NCBI RefSeq assembly: GCF_900100545.1
Contig: NZ_FNDP01000024.1
Location: forward strand, 1-35,608
Direction: 5' to 3'
From: Pseudobutyrivibrio sp. 49
GTDB lineage: Bacteria; Bacillota; Clostridia; Lachnospirales; Lachnospiraceae
Length of the DNA stretch: 35,608 nt
How positions within the stretch are numbered: the first letter of the stretch is position 1; each line of letters opens with the position of its first letter. Positions 8,667-15,346 of the stretch are shown here, piece by piece. Made by a program: the position numbers and the translations under genes. The notes below the pieces were generated by a model, which was given only the letters and a program-made list of their open reading frames with translations, was not told the DNA's origin and did no database searches.

Positions 8667-8726
8667 CGTTATGTATTATAACGAAATCCCTTGAAAACCA
8701 TTTTTTCGAGTGTTATATTTTATAAC
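8667..8726. promoter_or_regulatory. Tandem palindromes GTTAT-N5-ATAAC, candidate operators
   Basis: CGTTAT-GTATT-ATAACG (8667-8683) and GTTAT-ATTTT-ATAAC (8712-8726) are two palindromes with the same spacing, each followed by GAA. They start 44 bp apart, about four helical turns. The second overlaps the -10 of the promoter at 8691-8719. The arrangement suits a dimeric repressor or cooperative regulator of the secreted-protein gene. The regulator is not identified. Confidence 0.5.
8691..8719 (+). promoter_or_regulatory. Promoter of the secreted repeat-protein gene
   Basis: TTGAAA (8691-8696), 17 bp, TATATT (8714-8719). The -10 lies inside the second GTTAT palindrome. The transcript would start near 8726 and run into the leader hairpin at 8795. 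Confidence 0.6.
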
Positions 8727-8791
8727 GAATTAGGCAATATCTATTAATTCAGGAACAGGCAATACCAAAAACTTTATATAAAGGGAGTAGT

Positions 8792-8812
8792 ATGAAGCCA
8801 TTTTATCCATGA
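8792..8812 (+). CDS. Candidate six-residue leader peptide (MKPFYP)
   Basis: AAGGGAG (8781-8787) lies 4 bases before an ATG that opens MKPFYP and stops with TGA. All codons after the ATG lie in the 5' arm of the hairpin at 8795-8832. A ribosome translating it would cover that arm and could prevent hairpin formation, the geometry of a leader-peptide attenuator. No run of codons for a single amino acid is present (two Pro, two aromatic). The case rests on ribosome-site position and overlap, and it may be chance. Confidence 0.3.
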   Translation: MKPFYP

Positions 8813-8837
8813 ATTTATGGATATGATGGCTTTTTTT
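8795..8837 (+). terminator. Strong terminator-like hairpin in the leader of the secreted-protein gene
   Basis: AAGCCATTTTATCCAT (8795-8810) pairs with 8817-8832 with one mismatch and one wobble. The loop is GAATTT, and seven T follow (8831-8837). It lies between the promoter at 8691 and the gene start at 8868 with no promoter after it. It therefore either terminates GT2 read-through or attenuates the secreted-protein transcript. Confidence 0.75.
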
Positions 8838-8867
8838 AATGTTATGAAAACAGAGGAGAATAAGAGA

Positions 8868-10214
8868 ATGAAAAAACAGAGATTTTTAGCTGTAGCTTGT
8901 GCAATGGCTATAGCTGCGGGGACAGTTGGTACATCTGCATTTGTATCGGTTGCGGCACCATACACTCAGGCAGATACACCATCACAGGTTACTTACGGAA
9001 CACTTACACAGCAGGAGCTCGAAATCGTATACAAGTATTTTGATGCAGCTTACTATGCTTCAAAGTATGATGATGTGGTTGAGGCCCTTGGCACAGACGA
9101 GGCTCTTCTTTTAGAGCATTTTGTAAAGTGCGGTATCTTTGAAGGAAGAGAAGGATGGCCTACTTTTAATGCATCAGCTTACGCAAGTGCATATCCAGAG
9201 TTAAAGGATCTTTTCGGTCGTGATATCGTAAAGTACTTCGTACATTACTACACAAAGGGTATCAACGAGGGGCGTGATATTACAACAATCGCAGCTTGTG
9301 AGAAGGCTGGAATCAAGGTTATCTCACTCTTTGATGAGGATGATTTTGTTTCTACAGAAATTTATGCAGCTTCAAGACTTCTTGGAACAAATGATTACGC
9401 AACAGTTCAGAAGGCAGCTAATTCTGCAGCGAACAATGGTGCAGCAATTGTTAATCTTCCAAAGACAGAGACTAAGAGCACAGAGGTTTCTACAACAGAG
9501 ACTTCTACAACAGAGGAGACTCCAGTAGTTTCTGAGACAGAAGAGAACAGCGGGGAGAGCGTAATTATTGCCACAGAAGAGGTTGCTGAGAAACTTGCAA
9601 AGAACGATCCAAATTATCAGGTTGCTGGAACAATTTCATTATCTGATGATCGTGAGGTTATGATTTTAGTTTATAAGAATGCTTCAGGTTCAGGCTATTC
9701 TTCAAAGTTCTATAATGACATCCAGGATGTTATTACAGATACAGAGATCAATCAGCAGGGAATCGTAGGTTTTATTCCAGCTGTTATCTTCACAGCACAG
9801 GAAGCAAATGCTCTTTGCGAAGGTGAGGAGTATGATATCGAGACTTTCGATATCAAGGAAGGAAACATCATCGGAACAGAGGGTGTAGTATTCCCAACAG
9901 ACAACAATATTGAGAATGCAGAGTATCTCAAGCCAACAGAGTTCAAGTCTAATCACCAGAGAACAATGACAAATTATGTAAATGGAATTTACATGGATAA
10001 TGCTCAGGTTGGTGGTGATGAGAACGGTACTGCTGACACAGAATACGAGGTAGGTACAATCACTTCTGAAGATGAGAATGGCAATGCTGTTGTTACAACA
10101 GTAATCTCAAATGATGAGACTGGCTTCAATTACGAAGTAACATATACATTTGATGGAGATCCTTACGGATTCGTACAGCCAAATGAGAAGCAGTTAGATA
10201 ATTCTGCTGAATAA
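8868..10214 (+). CDS. Secreted repeat protein of unknown function
   Basis: A 448-residue exported protein. The signal peptide is residues 1-30 (MKKQRF, hydrophobic core, VSVAA cleavage region). Two copies of a repeat of about 38 residues follow: 58-95 (FDAAYYASKYDDVVEALG...EGRE) and 100-137 (FNASAYASAYPELKDLFG...EGRD), a repeat I have seen in surface proteins of related gut and rumen clostridia. Residues 198-230 form a Thr/Ser/Glu-rich linker. The C-terminal half has no family I recognise. ATG 8868 is chosen over an in-frame ATG at 8817 because it has AGGAG 9 bases upstream and starts a proper signal peptide, whereas 8817 lies in the terminator hairpin. Its own promoter, palindromes and attenuator-like hairpin indicate separate regulation. 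A role in matrix binding or cell-wall association is inference. Confidence 0.75.
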   Translation: MKKQRFLAVACAMAIAAGTVGTSAFVSVAAPYTQADTPSQVTYGTLTQQELEIVYKYFDAAYYASKYDDVVEALGTDEALLLEHFVKCGIFEGREGWPTFNASAYASAYPELKDLFGRDIVKYFVHYYTKGINEGRDITTIAACEKAGIKVISLFDEDDFVSTEIYAASRLLGTNDYATVQKAANSAANNGAAIVNLPKTETKSTEVSTTETSTTEETPVVSETEENSGESVIIATEEVAEKLAKNDPNYQVAGTISLSDDREVMILVYKNASGSGYSSKFYNDIQDVITDTEINQQGIVGFIPAVIFTAQEANALCEGEEYDIETFDIKEGNIIGTEGVVFPTDNNIENAEYLKPTEFKSNHQRTMTNYVNGIYMDNAQVGGDENGTADTEYEVGTITSEDENGNAVVTTVISNDETGFNYEVTYTFDGDPYGFVQPNEKQLDNSAE

Positions 10215-10231
10215 AACAATATAGATTTATG

Positions 10232-10262
10232 GGGCGAGCCGCAGGTGCTCGCCCTTGTTTTT
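10232..10262 (+). terminator. Terminator after the secreted repeat protein
   Basis: GGGCGAGC (10232-10239) pairs perfectly with GCTCGCCC (10247-10254), a GC-rich stem with a 7-base loop, followed by TTGTTTTTT. Confidence 0.92.
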
Positions 10263-10271
10263 TGTGTAGAT

Positions 10272-10300
10272 TTGATTTTGTGATATAAAAGAGATATAAT
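10272..10300 (+). promoter_or_regulatory. Promoter of the 45-residue membrane microprotein
   Basis: TTGATT (10272-10277), exactly 17 bp, TATAAT (10295-10300). Transcription would begin near 10307, just ahead of a strong ribosome site. Confidence 0.85.
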
Positions 10301-10326
10301 TGCCTTAGTGAGAAGGAGGGTTTAAC

Positions 10327-10464
10327 ATGACTGAGGGCGGTTTTTTAATTTTCTTTTTTGCGTTAATATTGTTAGTTGTCATTGTTGCAGTTATTGCAGT
10401 GGTATCTGCGGTTTCAGGTGCTGCGGCAGCAATTGTAGACGAAGAGGACGGCGAAGAGGATTAG
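10327..10464 (+). CDS. 45-residue single-span membrane microprotein with acidic tail
   Basis: AAGGAGGG (10313-10320) is 6 bases before the ATG, an ideal ribosome site. The product starts MTEGGF, has one long hydrophobic helix (about 6-36) rich in Val, Ile and Ala, and ends in IVDEEDGEED, an acidic cytoplasmic or external tail. It has its own near-consensus promoter and terminator, so this is a dedicated transcript, not a by-product of a larger gene. No family is recognised. Its place between a secreted protein and the EPS genes suggests a membrane accessory or regulatory role, which is inference. It may be highly expressed given the promoter and ribosome site. Confidence 0.8.
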   Translation: MTEGGFLIFFFALILLVVIVAVIAVVSAVSGAAAAIVDEEDGEED

Positions 10465-10488
10465 TATAATCCAATTATGATTACAAAA

Positions 10489-10517
10489 GGCGTCTATGGT
10501 TATAGGCGTCTTTTTTT
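10489..10517 (+). terminator. Terminator after the microprotein, close to the next gene
   Basis: GGCGTCTAT (10489-10497) pairs with ATAGGCGTC (10502-10510) using two G-T wobbles, loop GGTT, then seven T. Only 15 bases separate it from the TTG start at 10533. The following gene therefore needs read-through or a promoter overlapping the hairpin. Confidence 0.8.
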
Positions 10518-10532
10518 ATGGGAGACTAGAGC

Positions 10533-11360
10533 TTGGATATCAAAATATTTATAGCTACACATAAGCCTTGTCAGCTGCCAGAACAGCCTTGTTACTATCC
10601 GATTCAGGTTGGAGCCCAAGGAAAGGATCCAATTTCATATAGCCAGGTAGGCATTTCGGAAAGAACAGGAGATATAATTCGTGATGATGGTGGAGAGAAT
10701 ATCTCTCAAAAGAATCCTTATTATTGTGAACTGACAGCCACATATTATATATGGAAAAATATTACAGCAGATGTAGTAGGGCTTTGCCACTACAGAAGAT
10801 ACTTTGCAAATAAAAAGAACTTGGGAACAGAAGCAGCCCCTTTTGAAAATGTGCTTACAGAAGATGAAATTGAGAAGCTCATGACAGAAGCGGATGTTGT
10901 TATTCCTAAGAGAAATAAATATTTCATTGAGACTCTATACAGTCACTATGCTCATACCATGGATGGCATGCATCTAGATGTGGCCCGAGATGTAATGGCG
11001 AAGATTTATCCAGAGGATTTGAAATACATGGATGCTATTTTTTCCAGAACAAATGGCAGCATGTATAACATGTGCATCATGAAGAAGGATATCTTTGATC
11101 AATATAGCGAGTGGCTTTTTGCTTTGTTAAAGGGCGTGGAAGATTGTGTGGATGTTACAGGACTAACAGCTTTTCAGGCACGTCTTTTTGGCCGTGTAAG
11201 TGAGATTCTTATGAATGTTTGGATTCTTAAGATTCAATCTGAGGGAAAGATTGTTACAGAAGTCACTGCAGCATACTCAGAGAAAATCAATTGGATAAAA
11301 AAGGGATATTGGTTCCTTCAGGCAAAGTTCTTTGGCAAGAAGTACACAAAGAGTGCATAA
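10533..11360 (+). CDS. DUF4422 family glycosyltransferase
   Basis: A 275-residue protein starting IKIFIATHKP, with the GLCHYRRYF stretch (84-91) that typifies the DUF4422 family. Members sit in capsule and LPS loci and are usually called galactofuranosyl- or other glycosyltransferases. The YSQVGISERTGDII segment and the late WLFALLKGVE helix also fit. Translation starts at TTG, because GGGAG (10520-10524) is 8 bases upstream and no ATG precedes the conserved N-terminus. The weak start codon and the terminator just upstream suggest low or conditional expression. Donor and acceptor sugars cannot be read from the sequence. Confidence 0.8.
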   Translation: MDIKIFIATHKPCQLPEQPCYYPIQVGAQGKDPISYSQVGISERTGDIIRDDGGENISQKNPYYCELTATYYIWKNITADVVGLCHYRRYFANKKNLGTEAAPFENVLTEDEIEKLMTEADVVIPKRNKYFIETLYSHYAHTMDGMHLDVARDVMAKIYPEDLKYMDAIFSRTNGSMYNMCIMKKDIFDQYSEWLFALLKGVEDCVDVTGLTAFQARLFGRVSEILMNVWILKIQSEGKIVTEVTAAYSEKINWIKKGYWFLQAKFFGKKYTKSA

Positions 11361-11419
11361 ATTCGTGCTAAACTGTACCAAGTAGAGTATGGGTACTTTT
11401 ATCGAAGGAATTGATTTAT

Positions 11420-12244
11420 ATGAAGAAGAAAAAGAAGAGAATAGGGCTGAAGATATTTTTAACTATTCTTATCTTGTTGTGCATGGGTTTTATTAGCCCA
11501 TTAAAGCTAACTAAATATGATTTGCATTTTTCTACTCTTCCAGAAGAATTTGATGGGTATAAGATTGTTCAGATAAGCGATTTTCATTGTAAGGAATTCG
11601 GAAATAATGAAAGCCTACTTATCAAAACGGTCAAGAATACAAAGCCAGATTTGATTGTTCTTACGGGAGATATTGTTGATGAAGAACATACAGTAGATAA
11701 TGCCAGATATCTTCTTGAGGGACTTCGTGATGTGGCTCCTATGTATTATGTTACAGGTAATCATGAGTATTACACTGATGGTCCGTATGGTGGTGCACCA
11801 TATGATAAGTTCCGAGAGATATGTATTGAAAATGATGTTACTATTTTACATAACGAAACCGCTGAGATAGAAAAAGATGGCGCAAAGATTCGTATTAGTG
11901 GATTGGATTGGTGGGATTCTTCTGCGAATATGAGAGATGTACTAGGGTATGCAGATTTAAGTTACTTTAATATTTTGTTATGTCACGATGCCGCTAAATT
12001 TAATTTTTTATCTGAGTATGGATATGATTTATTATTCACTGGTCATATTCATGGAGGCCTTGTACGAGTTCCTATTGGTGGAGGAGTGTTTGCGTCTGAC
12101 TATACTTTTTTCCCTAAGTACGATCATGGCTTATACAGGGAAAAGAATTCTACAATGGTGTGCAGCTCTGGGTTAGGAGATGCCAGAATACCTCGTTGGA
12201 ACAATCCAAGAGAGGTTGTATTTGTGAAATTACACAAGGATTAG
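11420..12244 (+). CDS. Membrane-anchored metallophosphoesterase (YkuE/YaeI-like)
   Basis: A 274-residue protein with a lysine-rich N-terminus and one membrane anchor (about 9-28), then a calcineurin-like phosphoesterase domain. The dinuclear metal site is complete: D54 and H56 (SDFHC), D84 (GDIVD), N114-H115 (GNHEYY), H189 (CHDAAKF), and H209/H211 (TGHIHGG). Related proteins hydrolyse phosphomono- or diesters at the membrane surface. ATG 11420 is preferred over the in-frame TTG 11411, because AAGGA (11405-11409) is 10 bases from the ATG but one base from the TTG. It sits 59 bases after the DUF4422 gene and 36 before Ugd. The substrate is unknown; a lipid-linked or phosphate-decorated glycan is a guess. 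Confidence 0.85.
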   Translation: MKKKKKRIGLKIFLTILILLCMGFISPLKLTKYDLHFSTLPEEFDGYKIVQISDFHCKEFGNNESLLIKTVKNTKPDLIVLTGDIVDEEHTVDNARYLLEGLRDVAPMYYVTGNHEYYTDGPYGGAPYDKFREICIENDVTILHNETAEIEKDGAKIRISGLDWWDSSANMRDVLGYADLSYFNILLCHDAAKFNFLSEYGYDLLFTGHIHGGLVRVPIGGGVFASDYTFFPKYDHGLYREKNSTMVCSSGLGDARIPRWNNPREVVFVKLHKD

Positions 12245-12280
12245 TATTAATATTTTTTGACTAGAAAGAGAGAGATGATT

Positions 12281-13519
12281 ATGAAAATTGCAGTTGCAGG
12301 TACAGGTTATGTAGGTCTTTCTATTGCTACTTTGCTTGCACAGCATCATGAGGTTCATGCTGTAGACGTTATTCCTGAAAAAGTAGAGAAGTTAAATAAA
12401 AAGATTTCTCCTATTCAGGATGAATATATCGAAAAATATCTTAAAGAAAAAGAATTGAATCTGGTAGCCACTTTGGATGCAGAGGAGGCTTATACAGGTG
12501 CTGAATTTGTTGTTATTGCAGCACCTACAAATTATGATTCTCAGACCCAGTACTTTGATACATCAGCGGTTGAAAATGTTATTCAGCTTGTAATGAAGTA
12601 TAACCCTGATGCAATCATGGTCATCAAATCTACTATTCCGGTAGGATTCACAAAGTCAGTAAGAGAAAAATATGGCTCAAAGAATATCCTTTTTAGCCCA
12701 GAGTTCTTACGTGAGAGCAAGGCTTTATATGATAATCTTTATCCTTCAAGAATCATTGTAGGAACAGATTTAGAGGACGAGAGACTTGTTAAGGCTGCTC
12801 ATACCTTCGCAGGACTTCTTCAGGAAGGCGCTATCAAAGAGGATATTGATACACTTTTTATGGGCTTCACAGAGGCAGAAGCTGTTAAGCTTTTTGCTAA
12901 TACTTATCTTGCGCTTCGCGTATCATATTTCAATGAGCTTGATACTTATGCAGAGATGAAGGGTCTTGATACACAGCAGATTATCAATGGCGTTTGCCTT
13001 GATCCTCGTATCGGCTCACATTACAATAATCCATCCTTTGGTTATGGTGGTTACTGCTTGCCAAAGGATACAAAGCAGCTTCTTGCAAACTATAAGGATG
13101 TTCCACAGGATATGATGTCAGCCATTGTAGAGAGCAACAGAACCCGTAAGGATTTCATTGCTGACAGAGTTCTTAAGAAGGCTGGTTACTATGGATATTC
13201 TGAAGGTAACACCTGGAATGCTGCAAGCGAAAAGCAGGTTACAGTTGGTGTATATCGTCTCACCATGAAATCTAATTCAGATAATTTCAGACAGAGTTCT
13301 ATTCAGGGAATCATGAAGCGTATCAAGGCTAAGGGAGCTACAGTAATTATCTATGAGCCAACCCTTAATGACGGAGATACTTTCTTCGGAAGTGTTGTTG
13401 TAAATGACTTGGCAAAGTTCAAGGAAATGAGCGACAGCATTATCGCAAATAGATATGATTCTTGTTTGGACGATGTTATCGACAAGGTTTACACAAGAGA
13501 TATATTCAAGAGAGATTAA
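12281..13519 (+). CDS. ugd: UDP-glucose 6-dehydrogenase
   Basis: A 412-residue NAD-dependent nucleotide-sugar dehydrogenase very like the short bacterial Ugd proteins. It oxidises UDP-glucose twice to UDP-glucuronate. Visible are the Rossmann GTGYVG (7-12), D29 at the end of beta 2, [10 protein letters not shown], the [20 protein letters not shown] block, and catalytic C259 in [13 protein letters not shown] 12281 is chosen because the product then begins [12 protein letters not shown], as in characterised Ugd. GAGAGAG ends 6 bases upstream. The longer TTG frame (12257) and ATG 12275 are poorer. The product would supply uronic acid, making the EPS acidic and giving a possible substrate type for the beta-helix proteins at the far end. 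Confidence 0.93.
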   Translation: MKIAVAGTGYVGLSIATLLAQHHEVHAVDVIPEKVEKLNKKISPIQDEYIEKYLKEKELNLVATLDAEEAYTGAEFVVIAAPTNYDSQTQYFDTSAVENVIQLVMKYNPDAIMVIKSTIPVGFTKSVREKYGSKNILFSPEFLRESKALYDNLYPSRIIVGTDLEDERLVKAAHTFAGLLQEGAIKEDIDTLFMGFTEAEAVKLFANTYLALRVSYFNELDTYAEMKGLDTQQIINGVCLDPRIGSHYNNPSFGYGGYCLPKDTKQLLANYKDVPQDMMSAIVESNRTRKDFIADRVLKKAGYYGYSEGNTWNAASEKQVTVGVYRLTMKSNSDNFRQSSIQGIMKRIKAKGATVIIYEPTLNDGDTFFGSVVVNDLAKFKEMSDSIIANRYDSCLDDVIDKVYTRDIFKRD

Positions 13520-13566
13520 ATGAATTATAAAGATGGGAGATGGGATTTCTTATAATCCAATGTATT

Positions 13567-14151
13567 ATGCAATATTTAATTCTATATGCTTTTTTAGCGG
13601 CGCTGTGTTTTTTTGGAGTAAAAATCAATGACAGCAAATCTGAAAAAGTATTGACTATACAAGCCAACGCTAATTTATTAAGAGGCGTATTTGCTATTTT
13701 TATCATATATACTCACTGCACTTTGGCATTTGAAAATTTGCCAATAGTGCTAATTCCCTTGAGGAAGGTAAGCACTTTTGGAGTGGGTTATTTCTTTATT
13801 CTATCTGGTTATGGATTGGCATATTCCTTTGGGAAAAAAGAGAATTATCTTAAAGGATTTCTTTCTGGCAAGCTAACAAAAATAGCTGTGCCAGCTCTAG
13901 TGTCATGCATAATTTCTTTGGTGGCAGAGCATTTTTTCCTATCATATGATTTGACAATTTTAAAGATTTTTACATCTATGAATTGGTGCATTTATTCACT
14001 CATAGTATTGTATATTGTTTTCTATTTAGTGTATAAATTTATGCCTTCACGTTTTGGACGAGTGATTGGCATGCTTATATTGACGGTTGTTATTACGGTG
14101 TTGATAGCCTTTGTAGTAAAAGGGATTGGACAAAAAATAACTGGGAAATAG
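13567..14151 (+). pseudogene. C-terminally truncated acyltransferase-3 protein
   Basis: The 194 residues align from the first residue with the 336-residue acyltransferase at 31212. MQYLILYAFLAALCFF matches MEYISLYVFLAAVCFW, both have the LRG..AIFII.TH block with His at residue 50, and both share LRKVSTFGVG, LSGYGLA and KKENYL. The product stops after GIGQKITGK, about where the paralogue still has four or five membrane helices. Nothing of the missing half follows before the radical SAM gene. ATG 13567 is taken from this alignment; an ATG at 13540 adds nine unrelated residues and has a GGGAG touching it. Either a decayed gene or a short half-protein; the former is more likely. Confidence 0.6.
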
Positions 14152-14180
14152 TTTTGAGGATAATTAATAGGGGAAAAGCA

Positions 14181-15155
14181 ATGAAAGAAAGAGTAATGAA
14201 AATTGAGAAACAAAAAATATATATACCACATGCGGAAATACCTGTAGTAGAGCAATGTAATTTAAATTGTAGTTTGTGTAATAGTCATGCATATCTAATA
14301 GATAATAGTGAATATCCATTGGAGCAGTTTAAGAAGGATGTTGATATCCTTTCTGAATATATACATTTTGGTTTTCTCACTTTTATGGGTGGAGAACCGC
14401 TCTTGTGTGAAAACCTTTATGAGTACATTAACTATGCTAAGGAAAAACAATTGGGAGAGGTATGTAGAGTTTTAACCAATGGTTTTTTGGTAAGAAAAAT
14501 GTCTCCTGAACTAATGGAGGCAATGGATGTACTTGAGATATCTCATTATCCACAAATGAAAGCGACGGTTAGTGAATTAAATGATTATTTAGAACCGCTA
14601 TCGAAAAAATATGGTTTTACATATTATATTAAGAAGATAAAGTATTTCAATTGTATAGATACTGTGGCTTTGTCAGAAGAAGCGGCACAGCAAGGCTATG
14701 AAAAATGTTCAAGAATAACGGATGGTTGTAGTATATTTAATGGTTATTATTATAAATGCATGCGTCCTAAAACGACGAATTTATATTTAGAAAAAGAGTA
14801 CGGTATTATTTCTGATGTAAATATGAGAGAGGCCGATGGATTGAAAATCTCGGAAGAGAATTTTGTTGAGCGTTTCATTGCTTATCGTAATCGCAAGGAA
14901 AGGCTGGAGGCCTGCAAGTACTGTTTGATGGGGCTTGAAAGTGAATGCTCTGCAATTGAAGGACTTAAACATTGGGCATATGGTTATCCTTGGGTTATTA
15001 AAACGTTTTATAAAAGTCGATTTTTATATCATGGCTTTAAGATGTTTAAAAAGATTTTCCAATACGACGAAGGGGCACATTATACTTCGGACGAATATAT
15101 CAGAACTGAATGTCACAAGGTTCGTGATAAAAGCAAAAGGCATCCTGTTTTATAA
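14181..15155 (+). CDS. Radical SAM protein in the EPS locus
   Basis: A 324-residue enzyme with the radical SAM cluster motif CNLNCSLC (C26, C30, C33) and GGEPL (70-74), which contacts SAM. Extra Cys occur in KCSRITDGC, YYYKCMRP and the C-terminal ACKYCLMGLESEC, suggesting an auxiliary Fe-S or SPASM-like cluster. Members act on peptides, sugars or other small molecules; the substrate here is unknown. GGGGA (14170-14174), 6 bases before ATG 14181, fixes the start over an in-frame TTG at 14154. A hairpin overlaps its stop codon. No precursor-peptide gene is visible beside it, so sugar or lipid-linked glycan modification (epimerisation, dehydration, methylation) is the more natural inference, with low certainty. 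Confidence 0.75.
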   Translation: MKERVMKIEKQKIYIPHAEIPVVEQCNLNCSLCNSHAYLIDNSEYPLEQFKKDVDILSEYIHFGFLTFMGGEPLLCENLYEYINYAKEKQLGEVCRVLTNGFLVRKMSPELMEAMDVLEISHYPQMKATVSELNDYLEPLSKKYGFTYYIKKIKYFNCIDTVALSEEAAQQGYEKCSRITDGCSIFNGYYYKCMRPKTTNLYLEKEYGIISDVNMREADGLKISEENFVERFIAYRNRKERLEACKYCLMGLESECSAIEGLKHWAYGYPWVIKTFYKSRFLYHGFKMFKKIFQYDEGAHYTSDEYIRTECHKVRDKSKRHPVL

Positions 15156-15175
15156 CAGGATGCCTCTTATTTTAT
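15138..15175 (+). terminator. Hairpin over the radical SAM stop codon, probable weak terminator
   Basis: AGGCATCCTGTT (15138-15149) pairs perfectly with AACAGGATGCCT (15154-15165), loop TTAT. The tail is CTTATTTTATAATT, a poor T-tract, so termination may be partial. The TAA stop (15153-15155) lies at the loop/3' arm junction. Confidence 0.65.
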
Positions 15176-15177
15176 AA

Positions 15178-15207
15178 TTGTGGCTAAATTGTGAAAAGTT
15201 ACATAAT
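15178..15207 (+). promoter_or_regulatory. Repeated 30-bp regulatory block, copy 1
   Basis: The block opens with TTGTGGC, contains AATTGTGAAAAGTTA and ends with CATAAT. It matches the block at 16334-16363 at 26 of 30 positions. Two TTGTG elements lie 11 bp apart, about one helical turn. The outer parts can also be read as TTGTGG-18-CATAAT, a weak promoter. It lies 93 bp upstream of the strong -10 at 15271, so it is either an activator or repressor site or an upstream tandem promoter. Confidence 0.55.
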
Positions 15208-15246
15208 AAGGAAGGAAAATTCATATATATTTTTAACAATTAATAA

Positions 15247-15276
15247 TTGTCATCATTATTTATGCAGTTGTATAAT
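15247..15276 (+). promoter_or_regulatory. Promoter of the acyltransferase at 15347
   Basis: TTGTCA (15247-15252), 18 bp, TATAAT (15271-15276). The predicted start near 15283 falls inside the left arm of the 13-bp dyad at 15277-15311. Confidence 0.75.
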
Positions 15277-15311
15277 TTTATCACTATGGAAATTTATACC
15301 ATAGTGATAAA
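15277..15311 (+). promoter_or_regulatory. Perfect 13-bp inverted repeat at the transcript start
   Basis: TTTATCACTATGG (15277-15289) and CCATAGTGATAAA (15299-15311) are perfect complements with a 9-base loop. There is no T-tract, so this is not a terminator. It could be a repressor operator spanning the start site or a 5' stem that shapes the mRNA leader. Confidence 0.55.
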
Positions 15312-15346
15312 GGGATTAAGAAAATTTATATAAACAGGGTGGAATA

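Noticed and set aside
9274-9528. 84-codon plus-strand frame rich in Gln, Arg and Leu
   Set aside because: It is the +1 reading of the secreted repeat protein gene, including its Thr/Ser/Glu linker; no start signal.
13520-13555. 11-codon frame (MNYKDGRWDFL) right after ugd
   Set aside because: No ribosome site and no conserved feature; it lies in the gap before the truncated acyltransferase.
15277-15311. Hairpin as an intrinsic terminator
   Set aside because: AAAGGGATT, not a T-tract, follows the 3' arm, and it lies just after a -10, so it is listed as an operator or leader stem.
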